64,000 bases of DNA from the NCBI GenBank assembly GCA_022071975.1, contig JAJVIO010000035.1, forward strand, positions 1 through 64,000, given 5' to 3'. Origin of the DNA: Planctomycetota bacterium. GTDB lineage: Bacteria > Planctomycetota > UBA8742 > UBA2392. The position numbers and the translations under genes were made by a program. This document shows positions 34,860-44,430 of the stretch, piece by piece. The notes beneath the pieces were generated by a model that saw only the letters and a program-made list of their open reading frames with translations, did no database searches and was not told where the DNA came from. How positions within the stretch are numbered: position 1 is the stretch's first letter; each line of letters begins with the position of its first letter.

Positions 34860-35531
34860 ATGACCGTCAGCCGGTATCGCATGCGCTTTGAAAAGCGCGA
34901 GGCGCTGAGGTTCATCTCGCACCACGACCTGATGCGAGTGTTTGAACTGGCGCTGAGAAGGTCCGGCCTGAGGGTCGCGCATACGCAGGGTTTCAACCCG
35001 CACCCCAAAGTCTCGTTCGCGCTGGCAATACCCCTGGGCGTTGAAAGCCTCGACGAGATCGTCGATATCGACATCGTGCACGAGGCTGAAGCACCCGCAC
35101 CCGAAGCCATTGTGGCGCAGCTGGGGGCGGTGATGCCCCCGGGTCTCAGGCTGTTGTGGGCCGAGATCGCGAAGGGCCGGCCGCGGGTAGTCGCGGTCGA
35201 ATACGAGTGCGAGCTTCCGCCGGACTTTGCAGAACTGACTGAGCTTCAGGCCAGGCTGGATCGGTTCAACGAATCGGACAGCCATCCCTTCACCCGCAGT
35301 CGCGGCAAGGGAAAGACGCCACGAAGCTTTGACGCGCGCGCTTTCACGCAAAGCGCAAGGCTGGAGGGCAGGACGCTCAAGATGCGCCTGGCCATCGGCC
35401 AGGAGGGCGGCATGAAGCCCTCCGACCTGCTGCAGATTCTGCAACTCGATCCCAACCGGCACCTGGTCACCAAGACCAGGACCATCCTTGCCGAGCTTCC
35501 GGAAATACAGGACGACCCGTCGTCCGAGTGA
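34860..35531 (+). CDS. DUF2344 / TIGR03936 radical SAM-associated protein
   Basis: 223 residues. RYRMRFEKREALRFISHHDLMRVFELALRRSGLRVAHTQGFNPHPKVSFALAIPLGVES is the diagnostic DUF2344 start. In many bacteria the gene sits between a radical SAM gene and ribonuclease G; here the radical SAM partner is absent and RNase E/G follows after 10 bases. DUF2344 is not enzymatic by itself as far as known; probably assists a tRNA or RNase-linked modification. Confidence 0.88.
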   Translation: MTVSRYRMRFEKREALRFISHHDLMRVFELALRRSGLRVAHTQGFNPHPKVSFALAIPLGVESLDEIVDIDIVHEAEAPAPEAIVAQLGAVMPPGLRLLWAEIAKGRPRVVAVEYECELPPDFAELTELQARLDRFNESDSHPFTRSRGKGKTPRSFDARAFTQSARLEGRTLKMRLAIGQEGGMKPSDLLQILQLDPNRHLVTKTRTILAELPEIQDDPSSE

Positions 35532-35541
35532 ATGGAAGAAC

Positions 35542-38500
35542 ATGGCACGCAAGATTTACATGAACGTCGCCGAGGGCGACGAATGCCGCATCGCAGTGCT
35601 TGAAGACGGCCGGCTGTACGAGTTTTTCATCGACCGCCCCAGCCAGCTCAAGCACGTCGGCAACATCTACAAGGGAATCGTCAATAACGTCGAGCCCGGG
35701 ATCCAGGCGGCCTTTGTAGACATCGGCCTGGAGCGCAACGGCTTTCTGCACGTGAGCGACGTGAGCTACAGCTACCAGGGCAACAACGACATCCGCGAAC
35801 TGTTCCCGCGCACCCTGCGCATCAAGGAGCCGCTGCCCGAGGAAACCCTGCTCAGCACCGAGGACGAACGCGACGTCGAGCAGGTTGAAGAGTACGTTGG
35901 TGACGGCACCACCGCTCACGAAGCACGCAGCGGCGCGGTCGAGGCCGAGTTCCTGGAAAAGCTGGAAGAAGAGCACCCGGGGCACCAGGTCACCGATTCA
36001 CCGCTCACCATCGAGCCGCCCGAGAGAGAAGCACCCCAGGCCCTGACCCCGCCCGCGCCGGGCGAAGCAACCGCGGCGGCCCCGGCGATTGAGCCCGCCC
36101 CAGCCGCACCCGCGCCGACGACATCTGCCCCCGCCGCACCTGCAGCCTCTCCGGCTCAACCGGGCGCGCAGCCGCCGACCGGCGACAAGAAGCGCCGCCG
36201 CCGGCGCCGCAAAAAGAAGAACGGCGGCAACGCCCAACTGGGTACGCCGTCAACGCCAGGCGCGCAGCCTGCGACACCGGCAGAGCCGCAGCCTGCCCCG
36301 ACCCAACCCGCGACGCCGACATCGGCCGAGGTCGCATCGCAGCCGGCCGAGCCCGCTGCTTCCGTCGCAACGGAAAGGCCGACTGAGGCTGGTACAGCCA
36401 CACCGGAAGCGCCTGCGGCAATGGCGGAAAGCAAACCAACCGAAGCTGCACGCAAGCGGCGCCGCCGCACGCCCAAGCGCCGCGGAGGCAGACTGCCCAA
36501 ACGCGTTGCGGATGAGCTGGGCGGCAACTCAAGCCCGTCCGAAGCCCCCGCTCCGTCGCCTGAAAAGCCGAAAGACATCGACGGCCAGGGCTCCGGCGGC
36601 GAAGGCCCACTGCCCGGTCCCATGTACCGCTACCACCGCCCCCCGCTGCCCAAGCTGCAGAACCTGCTTCGCCGCAACCAGGAAGTAGTCGTGCAGGTCA
36701 CCAAGGCCAGCCAGGGCGGCAAGGGCCCGGGTCTGAGCACATTCGTCAGCCTGCCCGGCCGCTACATGGTGCTGACACCCAACAGCAACCGCGGCGGCGT
36801 GAGCCGCAAGATCGAAGACGGCGGCGCGCGCAGCGACCTGCGCAAGATGCTGGACCGCCTGCCGGTGCCCGAGGGAATGGGCGTGATCGTGCGCACGGCC
36901 GCCATCAACCGCAGCTTCGAGGACCTGAACCGCGACCTCAACTACCTGCTGCGCGTCTGGAACGTGATCAGTGAGCGCATCCACGACGCCGAGGCGCCGG
37001 CGCTGCTGTACACCGACAGCGACCCCGCCATCCGCGCGGTGCGCGACTACTTCACGGCCGACACAAGCGAGATCGTGATCGACGACAAGACGGTGTTCGA
37101 TCGCGTGGTGGCTTTCTTCGACCAGCTGATGCCCAGCTTCCGCGACCGCGTGAAGCTGTATGAATCCGACGTGCCGCTGTTCTTCAGCATCGGCCTGGAA
37201 AGCCAGCTCGACCACATCTTCGACAAGAAGGTGAATCTCAAGTCGGGCGGCTACCTGTACGTCGAGCAGACCGAGGCGCTGATCAGCATCGACGTGAACT
37301 CCGGCAAGTTCACCTCGGCCGGCGACGCCGAGAAGACCGCGTACCAGACCAACATGGAGGCGATCCCCGAGATCTGCCGCCAGCTGCGCCTGCGCGACCT
37401 GGGCGGCATCGTGTGCTGCGACCTGATCGACATGGCCAGCGCCAAGCACCGCAGCGACGTCGAGCACGCCCTGCGCCGCGAACTGCGCAAGGACCGCGCC
37501 CGCACCAAGGTGGCGAAGATGAGCCCCTTCGGCGTCATCGAAATGACGCGCCAACGGGTGCGCCCCAGTATCAAGAACTACACCTACGTCGGCTGCCCCA
37601 CCTGCGGCGGCTTCGGCATGGTGCGCAGCGCCGAGACCATGTGCCTGTCACTGCTGCGCCGCATGAAGCTGGCCCTGCTTGAGGAACGGGTGGTCGAGCT
37701 GGCCGTGCAGGTTCACCCCCACGTGCTGTCGCACCTGCACAGCGAGTTCCGCGACGACATCAACGAGCTCGAGGACACGTTTGAGAAGCGCATCGTGTTC
37801 GAGTACGCGAAAGACCTGATCCTGGGCCAATCCCGCTTCTTCTACGTGAACGACCGCGGCGTGCGCGTGCTGTACGACATGGATCAGCGCATCAACAGCT
37901 TCGCCCAGGGCGGCCCCAAGGCCAAGACCAACGTGCCATTGCCGCCCACGCCCTCCGGCGCCGCAAGCCCGGCCACGACACAGGCACAGGGCGAAAGCAG
38001 AGGCCGCCGTCGCCGTCGCGGCGGTCGCCGCCAGCGCGAACGTGAGCTGGAGCGCCAGGCGCGCGATCAGCGCATCAAGCAGGACGCCGGCAAGGCTGTC
38101 AGCTTCGGCGACCAGTTGCCCGAAGTGAAGATGGAGGTCGTGAAGGAAGCGCCCAGGGCCCCTGCGCCCGCCAAGCCGGGCGAGCCGGCCCAGGCAGGCG
38201 AAGGCAAGCGTCGTCGCGGTCGTCGCGGCGGACGCAAAGCCCGCGAGCGCGAAGCGGCTCGTACCGGACGGCCCGAGGCCGAAGCAGGCCGGAAGTCCGA
38301 GCCGAATGTGGTCGAGAAGCCGCAGCCCGCACAGGCAACAGCGCCTGCAGCCGCCGAGACTCCCAAGCCGACAGAGCCCGCAAAGGCCAAGCCCCGCAGG
38401 GCCCCGGCACGCAAGCCGGCAAAGGCAGCCACAAAGGAATCGGCAGCAAAACCGGCCAGGAGCACCGGGCGTAGACGCACCGAGGCCTCGGCCAAGGCGG

Positions 38501-38664
38501 GGGAGTCACCCAGGTCCACCACGAAAACGAACGTGGCGAAAAGCCCGGCAAAGAAGGCGGCTACCAAAAAAGCGGCAGCTCCGAAGAAGACGCCTGCAAA
38601 GAAGACGGCCTCTGCAAAAGCCACAACCAGGAAAACTCCGGCGAAGAAGAAACCCGCCAAGTGA
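35542..38664 (+). CDS. rng: Ribonuclease E/G with split S1 domain and basic tail
   Basis: 1040 residues from the ATG at 35542. Start MARKIYMNVAEGDECRIAVLEDGRLYEF and the S1 half GNIYKGIVNNVEPGIQAAFVDIGLERNGFLH (to about 125) are normal. Then about 245 residues of Pro/Ala/Arg-rich, low-complexity sequence (two KRRRRRRKKK-type blocks) are inserted, after which the S1 domain resumes at about 370 (QEVVVQVTKA...FVSLPGRYMVL). The catalytic DNase I-like domain has DVNSGKFT (about 582) and Zn-link CPTCG (about 685). The tail from 790 is KAATKKAAAPKKTPAK-like, resembling histone H1. Cleaves single-stranded RNA; 5'-phosphate sensing residues expected in the S1/5'-sensor. Confidence 0.92.
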   Translation: MARKIYMNVAEGDECRIAVLEDGRLYEFFIDRPSQLKHVGNIYKGIVNNVEPGIQAAFVDIGLERNGFLHVSDVSYSYQGNNDIRELFPRTLRIKEPLPEETLLSTEDERDVEQVEEYVGDGTTAHEARSGAVEAEFLEKLEEEHPGHQVTDSPLTIEPPEREAPQALTPPAPGEATAAAPAIEPAPAAPAPTTSAPAAPAASPAQPGAQPPTGDKKRRRRRRKKKNGGNAQLGTPSTPGAQPATPAEPQPAPTQPATPTSAEVASQPAEPAASVATERPTEAGTATPEAPAAMAESKPTEAARKRRRRTPKRRGGRLPKRVADELGGNSSPSEAPAPSPEKPKDIDGQGSGGEGPLPGPMYRYHRPPLPKLQNLLRRNQEVVVQVTKASQGGKGPGLSTFVSLPGRYMVLTPNSNRGGVSRKIEDGGARSDLRKMLDRLPVPEGMGVIVRTAAINRSFEDLNRDLNYLLRVWNVISERIHDAEAPALLYTDSDPAIRAVRDYFTADTSEIVIDDKTVFDRVVAFFDQLMPSFRDRVKLYESDVPLFFSIGLESQLDHIFDKKVNLKSGGYLYVEQTEALISIDVNSGKFTSAGDAEKTAYQTNMEAIPEICRQLRLRDLGGIVCCDLIDMASAKHRSDVEHALRRELRKDRARTKVAKMSPFGVIEMTRQRVRPSIKNYTYVGCPTCGGFGMVRSAETMCLSLLRRMKLALLEERVVELAVQVHPHVLSHLHSEFRDDINELEDTFEKRIVFEYAKDLILGQSRFFYVNDRGVRVLYDMDQRINSFAQGGPKAKTNVPLPPTPSGAASPATTQAQGESRGRRRRRGGRRQRERELERQARDQRIKQDAGKAVSFGDQLPEVKMEVVKEAPRAPAPAKPGEPAQAGEGKRRRGRRGGRKAREREAARTGRPEAEAGRKSEPNVVEKPQPAQATAPAAAETPKPTEPAKAKPRRAPARKPAKAATKESAAKPARSTGRRRTEASAKAGESPRSTTKTNVAKSPAKKAATKKAAAPKKTPAKKTASAKATTRKTPAKKKPAK

Positions 38665-38674
38665 CATCAAAATC

Positions 38675-38717
38675 CCGTCAAGGTTCATCGAGCGTCTCGC
38701 CCGGTGAACCTTGACGG
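38675..38717. terminator. Inverted repeat after the RNase gene
   Basis: 13-bp arms CCGTCAAGGTTCA/TGAACCTTGACGG separated by 17 bases between the convergent RNase and MocR genes. Confidence 0.6.
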
Positions 38718-38725
38718 CCGTGTCA

Positions 38726-40213
38726 CTATGTCCAGGCCCGCACCAGGCGGTGGGCGGCTTCTTTCACTTTCTCGATCGGCAGGGCCGTGAAGCCTATAGT
38801 GAGCCGGTTGGGCGCCTGCTCCTGCTCGAAGTAGCAGGCGCTCTGGTCGTAGACCCTGACGCCCGCCTCCATCGCCTTCTGGTACGCATCTTGACGTGTC
38901 AAGTGCGACGGCACGTTCAGCATCATTTTCATGCCGCCCGCGGGCACCGGCTGCGGTAGCGCCGCCGGCAGGTTCTGCTGCAGGATGTCGTTGAAAGCAG
39001 CGCGCTTCTCAGCGTACAGGGTGCGCATGCGGCGCAGGTGTCGCTCGAAGTGCCCCTCCTCGATGAACTGGGCCAGCGCCGCGCTTTCCAGCATGGGCGG
39101 CATGAAGTCGATGTGCCAGCGCAGGCCCACCATCGCCTCGATCAGCCACTCCGGCGCCACCACGTAACCCACCCGCAGGCTCGGGTACATCACCTTGCTG
39201 AAGCTGCCCACGTAGATCACCGAGTCCGCCCCGTCGATCCCCGCCAGCGCGCGCACCGGCCGACCCTCGTAACGGAACTCGGAGTCGTAGTCATCCTCCA
39301 CGATCATGAAGCCGTGCTCGGCCGCGAGCTCCAGCATCTCCATGCGGCGCGCGGCGGAAAGCGTTACGCCGGTCGGGTACTGGTGGCTTGGGGTCAGGTG
39401 CAGCAGCTTGGGCTGCAGTCCCTCGGCCAGATTGCGCGCGACAACGGCGGCGTCAGCCCCCGCGTCGTCCACCGGGATCGGCAGCTGCCGCGCGCCCAGC
39501 GCGCTGAAGATGCTGCGCGCGCCCAGGTAGCCCGGGTCCTCCACCATCACGGCGTCGCCCTCGCCCACCAGCAGCGACGCGGCCAGCCACAGGCCCTGCT
39601 GGCTGCCGCTGGTGACCAGCACATTGCGATAGCCGCAGTCAATGCCGCGCGCGCGCCCCAGGTAGGCGGCAATCTGTTCGCGCAGTTCCTGCAGGCCGTA
39701 GGCGCTGCCGTAGTTCATGCGGTCGCGGCGGGCTACCAGCAGTTGATTGCCCACGATGCGCCGCCACTGGCGAAGCGGGAACGCGCTGATGTCAGGCGCA
39801 CCCAGCCGCATGTCGATGTCCACGCCCGGCACGGGTGCCGGGTTCTCGGCCTGCAGCACGCGGTGGTAGAAGGCCGGCGGCACCGGCGAGTTGGCCAGGG
39901 CCACGCGCCGGAGCTTCTGCTGTGTACGCAGGCCCGACTTCACGTTGAAGTTGGCCTGGGGCAGCTCGCGCGCGACATAGGTGCCGCTGCCGTGTTTGCC
40001 TTCCAGGAAGCCCTCGGCCACCAGTTGCTCGTAGGCCTGGGCCACGGTGTTGCGGTTGACGTCCAGCTCTTTGGCCAGCGTGCGCGTTGAGGGCACGCGT
40101 TCGCCCCGGCGCAGGCGCCCCGCAAGTACGTCGGCGCGGATCGAATCCGCAATTCGCTGGTACAACGGCGCTTCGTTCTGCGGTGTTTCGAGATCAACCA
40201 GCAGGTCCGGCAT
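38726..40213 (-). CDS. MocR-type (GntR/PLP aminotransferase) regulator
   Basis: 495 residues. Residues 1-85: GntR winged helix (PLYQRIADSIRADVLAGRLRRGERVPSTRTLAKEL). Residues 110-495: class-I aminotransferase fold with the PLP lysine in VGSFSKVMYPSLRVGYV and LVTSGSQQGLWLAA. These PdxR/GabR-like regulators bind PLP-amino acid adducts and control pyridoxal or GABA genes, usually divergently placed. The next gene (divergent) is a small membrane-anchored protein rather than a vitamin B6 gene, so the target is unclear. Confidence 0.9.
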   Translation of the reverse strand: MPDLLVDLETPQNEAPLYQRIADSIRADVLAGRLRRGERVPSTRTLAKELDVNRNTVAQAYEQLVAEGFLEGKHGSGTYVARELPQANFNVKSGLRTQQKLRRVALANSPVPPAFYHRVLQAENPAPVPGVDIDMRLGAPDISAFPLRQWRRIVGNQLLVARRDRMNYGSAYGLQELREQIAAYLGRARGIDCGYRNVLVTSGSQQGLWLAASLLVGEGDAVMVEDPGYLGARSIFSALGARQLPIPVDDAGADAAVVARNLAEGLQPKLLHLTPSHQYPTGVTLSAARRMEMLELAAEHGFMIVEDDYDSEFRYEGRPVRALAGIDGADSVIYVGSFSKVMYPSLRVGYVVAPEWLIEAMVGLRWHIDFMPPMLESAALAQFIEEGHFERHLRRMRTLYAEKRAAFNDILQQNLPAALPQPVPAGGMKMMLNVPSHLTRQDAYQKAMEAGVRVYDQSACYFEQEQAPNRLTIGFTALPIEKVKEAAHRLVRAWT

Positions 40214-40384
40214 GGGCAGGTCCCAGGTACAAAGTGCCGAGTCCGGCCGTCAAAAACACGGCGGCCGGGCTGTTCGACGTTCCAAGAAAGTGTCTGCTGT
40301 CAATTTGAACGGACAGGCAGGCCAAAAGGCCCAGTCAATCGTGCCCGTTTTGCACACACTGCCATGCCACTTGGGGATCAAGCC

Positions 40385-40413
40385 TTGGGCTGGCCCTCCG
40401 AAAGCGGTATCCT
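40385..40413 (+). promoter_or_regulatory. Promoter of the membrane-anchored C2-like gene
   Basis: TTGGGC (40385-40390), 17 bases, TATCCT (40408-40413); TSS near 40420 ahead of the SD TAAGGAG. Confidence 0.5.
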
Positions 40414-40443
40414 GCTGAATTCAGGAACAACTAAGGAGAAGCC

Positions 40444-41073
40444 ATGGGCGACCCGAAGAAGGGCAAGAAAGGCAGCAAAGTCGGTGGACTTGTGCTGGTG
40501 CTGCTGTTGGCGGTGATCGGCGTCGGCGCGGTCGGCTGGTTTTTCCCCGACACCCCGGTGATCGGCGACCTGGTGCACGGATTCTTCAGCGCGGGCGCCA
40601 AGGGCGTGGACAAGAGCGGCGTGTACACCGTCAAGATCACCAGCGTCAGCGTGGACAAAGACGAGTTCGATGAAGGCGAAAAGGTGGACCTGCAGGTGCT
40701 GATCAAACGGGTCAACAAAGACGGCAAAGAAGAGACCCTGTGGGACAGCCGCGAATACGGCGAGCGCCTGGCCACCGTAGGCAAAGATCCGCTCACGGCC
40801 TCGTGGTCGGACCGTCCCTTCGAAGTCACCTGGCAACAGGGCGAGCAGGTCGTGCTGGAGGTGTGGGACCGCCGGGGCATGAGCGACACGCGCATCGCCT
40901 GGCTGAAGTCCGCGCCGGACGGCAAAGAGTTCCCGCTCACGGGCACGCAGTCGCTTACGCTGCTCAAGAACGGCGACACCCCGATCGCGGAACGCCGGGG
41001 CGCCACCAACCAGATCGTGTTCGAAACCGCGCGTAAGGGCGACATCCCGCCCGCGGACGGCGCCTCAAAGTAG
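40444..41073 (+). CDS. Membrane-anchored protein with C2-like beta domain
   Basis: 209 residues; TAAGGAG seven bases before ATG 40444. A basic N-terminus (PKKGKKGSK) leads into one TM helix (13-33, GGLVLVLLLAVIGVGAVGWFF). The soluble part is a beta sandwich: VYTVKITSVSVDKDEFDEGEKVDLQVLIKRVNKDGKEETLWDSREYG...SWSDRPFEVTWQQGEQVVLEVWDRRG, shaped like a C2 or PKD/C2-like domain with acidic loops. Periplasmic side likely. Function unknown; it precedes kdsA by 80 bases. Confidence 0.55.
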   Translation: MGDPKKGKKGSKVGGLVLVLLLAVIGVGAVGWFFPDTPVIGDLVHGFFSAGAKGVDKSGVYTVKITSVSVDKDEFDEGEKVDLQVLIKRVNKDGKEETLWDSREYGERLATVGKDPLTASWSDRPFEVTWQQGEQVVLEVWDRRGMSDTRIAWLKSAPDGKEFPLTGTQSLTLLKNGDTPIAERRGATNQIVFETARKGDIPPADGASK

Positions 41074-41152
41074 CCCGGAACCCTGAAGGTGGCGGGCGCT
41101 GGCGCGCTCGCCGCCTTTTGCTTTGATGGCCGCGGCTAACCGGAGCAACCCC

Positions 41153-41962
41153 ATGAAGCTCGGCAAGTTCAACCTGGACGGCAAGAAGCTCTTCCTGATC
41201 GCCGGCCCCTGCGTGCTCGAAAACGAGGACACGCCGCGGCGCATCGCGGCCGCCATGAAAAAGGCCTGCGCCGAGCTGGGCCTGCCATACATCTTCAAGG
41301 CCAGCTTTGACAAGGCCAACCGCACCAGCGGCAAATCGTTCCGCGGCCCCGGCATCGAGGCGGGGCTGAAGCAACTCGAGGCCATCAAGAAGGAGTTCGA
41401 CGTTCCGGTACTGACCGACGTGCATTTGCCCGAGCATTGCGCACCCACAGCCGAAGTCTGCGACATCCTGCAGATCCCGGCGTTCCTGTGCCGCCAGACC
41501 GACCTGCTTGAGGCAGCAGCCCGCACCAGCGCGGTGATCAACATCAAGAAGGGCCAGTTCCTGGCGCCCTGGGATATGGCCCAGGTAGTGCAGAAAATGA
41601 ACGCCTTCGGCAGCGAGGGCAAAGTGATGCTGACCGAGCGCGGCGCCAGCTTCGGCTACAACAACCTGGTCAGTGACATGCGCAGCATCCCGATCATGAA
41701 GCGCACCGGCTGCCCGGTTGTCTTCGACGCCACCCACAGCGTGCAGCTGCCCGGCGGCTCGGGCGACAAGTCCGGCGGCCAGCGCGAGTTTGCCCCGGTG
41801 CTAGCGCGCTCGGCCGTGGCGGCCGGCGCCGACGGCATCTTCGCCGAGACGCACCCGGAGCCTGACAAGGCCCTCAGCGACGGCCCCAACATGATCCCGC
41901 TGAATGAAATGCCGGCCGTGCTGCGCACCCTGGACGCCATCCACCAGCTGGTGAATCAGTAG
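41153..41962 (+). CDS. kdsA: 3-deoxy-8-phosphooctulonate (Kdo-8-P) synthase
   Basis: 269 residues from ATG 41153. IAGPCVLEN with Cys20 marks the metal-dependent class (non-metal enzymes have Asn here). [38 protein letters not shown] and [11 protein letters not shown] are family motifs. Condenses arabinose-5-phosphate with PEP for lipid A-core Kdo, so the organism makes an LPS-type outer membrane. The following gene is 57 bases away on the same strand. Confidence 0.95.
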   Translation: MKLGKFNLDGKKLFLIAGPCVLENEDTPRRIAAAMKKACAELGLPYIFKASFDKANRTSGKSFRGPGIEAGLKQLEAIKKEFDVPVLTDVHLPEHCAPTAEVCDILQIPAFLCRQTDLLEAAARTSAVINIKKGQFLAPWDMAQVVQKMNAFGSEGKVMLTERGASFGYNNLVSDMRSIPIMKRTGCPVVFDATHSVQLPGGSGDKSGGQREFAPVLARSAVAAGADGIFAETHPEPDKALSDGPNMIPLNEMPAVLRTLDAIHQLVNQ

Positions 41963-42019
41963 CCGGGTAACGTTCGCCCCGGCGGCGGTCACGTGGTATG
42001 CTTTCCGGCGGAGGCAGCC

Positions 42020-42742
42020 ATGCGGATGTCGCGGATTTACCTGGTGCTTTCCATTGTCTCGATGGTCGCGGCCGTGTTCGTCGGCGCCGCCCACAAGCAA
42101 TACAAGAAGAAGAAGCGCGAAGCCCGCGAATGCCGGGTTGAGCGCCAGTACCAGTCCGCCGACGCCAACATCCATGATCTGCAGCGCGACGCCTTCCGCA
42201 TGGTGCAGACGCGCGACTACAAGGCCATGCAGGCCCGCGCCGAGCGGCTGCTGCAGCTGGATGCAGACGATCCCCTGAACCACGAAATCAGCGCCTACGC
42301 CCTGCGCGGCCAGAAGCTGCACCGGCTGTCGGCCGAAGCTTACGAAGCGGCCATCCAGCGCGCGCTGGCGGAAGGTTCAGAGGACGGGCTGGTGCTGTGC
42401 GACTGCTACATCGGTTTGGCGGCTTGCCAGTTCGCGGCGGGCGACAGGGCCGAGGCATTGCAGAACATTGAGTTGGCGCTGGCGCTGACGGAGCAGCGCC
42501 GCCGCGCCGAGCAATCGGAAGACGCCTACTACCAGCTGGCCTGCGCCTACGCCGTGCGTTCCACCATGGTGGATGAAACCGAGCGCGCCAAGGAGCGCGG
42601 CCGAGCCATCGCCAACCTGAAGTTCGCCATCGCGGCCGGATACGACGGCTGGGACCACATGCGCAACGACCTCGACCTCGCGCCGTTGCACGGCTACGCC
42701 AGCTTCGAGGAACTGTTCCCCACCAGCCCGCTGGACGATTAA
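42020..42742 (+). CDS. Membrane-anchored TPR protein
   Basis: 240 residues from ATG 42020 with GGAGG. N-terminal TM anchor (IYLVLSIVSMVAAVFVGAA), a basic stretch (KQYKKKKREARE), then TPR-like helical hairpins (about 60-220) ending in the terminal motif AGYDGWDHMRNDLDLAPLHGYASFEEL, common at the end of bacterial TPR scaffolds. Partner unknown. Convergent with the deacetylase gene (4-base gap). Confidence 0.7.
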   Translation: MRMSRIYLVLSIVSMVAAVFVGAAHKQYKKKKREARECRVERQYQSADANIHDLQRDAFRMVQTRDYKAMQARAERLLQLDADDPLNHEISAYALRGQKLHRLSAEAYEAAIQRALAEGSEDGLVLCDCYIGLAACQFAAGDRAEALQNIELALALTEQRRRAEQSEDAYYQLACAYAVRSTMVDETERAKERGRAIANLKFAIAAGYDGWDHMRNDLDLAPLHGYASFEELFPTSPLDD

Positions 42743-42746
42743 GTCT

Positions 42747-43490
42747 TCAACGAATCAGGTGCTGGGCGGGGCCTTCGTCGAACAGCTTGATCGGGTCATT
42801 GACCAGCGGCGCTACCTCGACGCGATAAGCCTCAGCGTGCAGGCAGCCGCACTTCAGGCCGAACATGGCGGTGATGCTCATGAACTGGTCGATGAAGCCG
42901 TCCTTGCTCATGCGCGTCAGCGGCTTGCCGTCTTCGACCATCACGGTCTGGAACTGGCTCTTGTAGGCCAGAATCGCCTGTTTCTTCTGTTCGATCACCC
43001 CGCTGATATCGATGTAAAAACTCGGCTCGAAGTGCTGGCTGTAACGCGCCGTCACAAGGCGCTGGATGCGGTGCGCCGGCAGCCCGGCCTCGTAGCCCTT
43101 CAGCGACGCGAAGTGCACGGCCTTGCGCGCCATGCGCGCGGCCGCCTCGTGGTCGGGGTGGTGGCACACGACATGCGGGGCGATCACCACCTTGGGCTGC
43201 AGCCTGCGGATGATGCCGACCACCGTGCGCACGCTGTCGGCGTCGTCGTCCAGGAAGCCGTCGCGCATGCCCGCGAACTCGATGGCCGCGCAGCCCATAA
43301 TCTTCGCGGCTTCGCGGGCTTCCTGCTCGCGCTGCTCGGGCGTGCCGTGGGTACCCATTTCGCCGCGGGTCAGCAGCAGCAGGCCGGTGCGGTAGCCCTG
43401 TTTGGCGGCCAGACACAGCCAGCCGCCGGAGGTCATCTCGGCGTCGTCGGGGTGGGCGCCAATGGCAAGCAGGTCAAGTGGTTCCGTCAT
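42747..43490 (-). CDS. PIG-L/LmbE deacetylase, BshB1-like
   Basis: 247 residues from ATG 43490 (an ATG at 43517 is also possible). Zinc site AIGAHPDDAE and the far HHPDHEAA box; the DGFLDDDADSVRTVV and YIDISGVIEQKKQAILAYKSQF blocks match BshB1, the N-acetylglucosaminyl-malate deacetylase of bacillithiol synthesis. No bshA or bshC is in the window, so the exact substrate is inference. Same strand as the metal-receptor gene upstream, 61 bases apart. Confidence 0.75.
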   Translation of the reverse strand: MTEPLDLLAIGAHPDDAEMTSGGWLCLAAKQGYRTGLLLLTRGEMGTHGTPEQREQEAREAAKIMGCAAIEFAGMRDGFLDDDADSVRTVVGIIRRLQPKVVIAPHVVCHHPDHEAAARMARKAVHFASLKGYEAGLPAHRIQRLVTARYSQHFEPSFYIDISGVIEQKKQAILAYKSQFQTVMVEDGKPLTRMSKDGFIDQFMSITAMFGLKCGCLHAEAYRVEVAPLVNDPIKLFDEGPAQHLIR

Positions 43491-43551
43491 GGCTGCATTT
43501 CCGTCAGTTCGTTCCATGTATAACGATCGGCGCGCCGCTTGTCATTCTCGC

Positions 43552-44400
43552 TTACCAGGCCAGCACTGGCGCAAGCCGCCGCAGCGCCCCCGGTATGCGC
43601 GAGCCGAACCAGCACAGGTCCTGCCCGTCGCAAAGGCGCAGGCGGTTTTCCTTCACGGCCGGAAGCTGCTCGAAGTTCTCGCGCCAGAACTGCAGGTCGG
43701 CTTCGGTGAAATGGTAGGGCTCATCGGGGAACAGCAGGATGTCCGGCTTGAGGGCCGCGATATCAACGGGGTCCATGGCAAAGTAGCGCTCGGTGGCCTG
43801 CTCCAGCACGTGGTCGCCTCCCAGGCTTCTGATCATGTCGCCGATGTAGGTGTCGAGGCCCGCCACCATCCAGGGGTCGTGCCAGACGAACGCGACCACG
43901 CGCGGGTGCACGTGGTCACGGGGCTTGACGCGTAAAGAGTTATGCTCTTCCAGCTGGCGCAGGCGCTCCTGTGCGGCCACGATCTCGCGAGCGCCTTCCC
44001 GCACAATTGCATCGGCAAGCTCTTCGGCCTGGAACAGCCGCCCGCAGGTGGAGACATAGGCCAGGCCTTCCTCGACGGTGGTTGGGTGCCCCACGTGCAC
44101 CGCCAGGCCCGCCGCGCGCAGGGCCTCGATGTCGGCGCGCCGGTTCTCCTCTTTGTTGGCGAGCACGAGTTGAGGCTGCAGCGCGATGATCTTCTCGACA
44201 TCCGGGTCTTTGGTGCCGCCGACTTTCTCGATGGCGCGCACTTCGGGGTCCGGGCTGACGCAGTAGCGCGTGCGCCCCACCAGCGTGCCGCCCCTGCCCA
44301 GGGCGAACAAAGTTTCCGTCACGCTGGGCACCAGGCTGACCACGCGGTTCAGCGGCTGCGGCACGTCAATCTCGGTGAAGGTCAGGTCGGTGATCTTCAT
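43552..44400 (-). CDS. BtuF/FepB-like helical-backbone metal receptor without signal peptide
   Basis: 282 residues; PF01497-type periplasmic-binding fold with NRVVSLVPSVTETLFALGRG, VGGTKDPDVEKIIALQPQLVL, and a long linker helix ending in SLGGDHVL and LFPDEPYHF. No signal peptide is seen, so it may be cytoplasmic or lack annotation upstream. Such proteins bind cobalamin, haem or siderophores. It is followed by the BshB-like gene and lies 30 bases downstream of a cytochrome gene in a run of four same-strand genes. Confidence 0.7.
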   Translation of the reverse strand: MKITDLTFTEIDVPQPLNRVVSLVPSVTETLFALGRGGTLVGRTRYCVSPDPEVRAIEKVGGTKDPDVEKIIALQPQLVLANKEENRRADIEALRAAGLAVHVGHPTTVEEGLAYVSTCGRLFQAEELADAIVREGAREIVAAQERLRQLEEHNSLRVKPRDHVHPRVVAFVWHDPWMVAGLDTYIGDMIRSLGGDHVLEQATERYFAMDPVDIAALKPDILLFPDEPYHFTEADLQFWRENFEQLPAVKENRLRLCDGQDLCWFGSRIPGALRRLAPVLAW

Positions 44401-44430
44401 GCCTCAAGCCTGCCCGCTTGTTCGCGCCGG

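Noticed and set aside
35542..38664. RNase E/G as two separate genes
   Set aside because: The Pro/Ala-rich insert is in frame, without stop codons, and S1 resumes after it.
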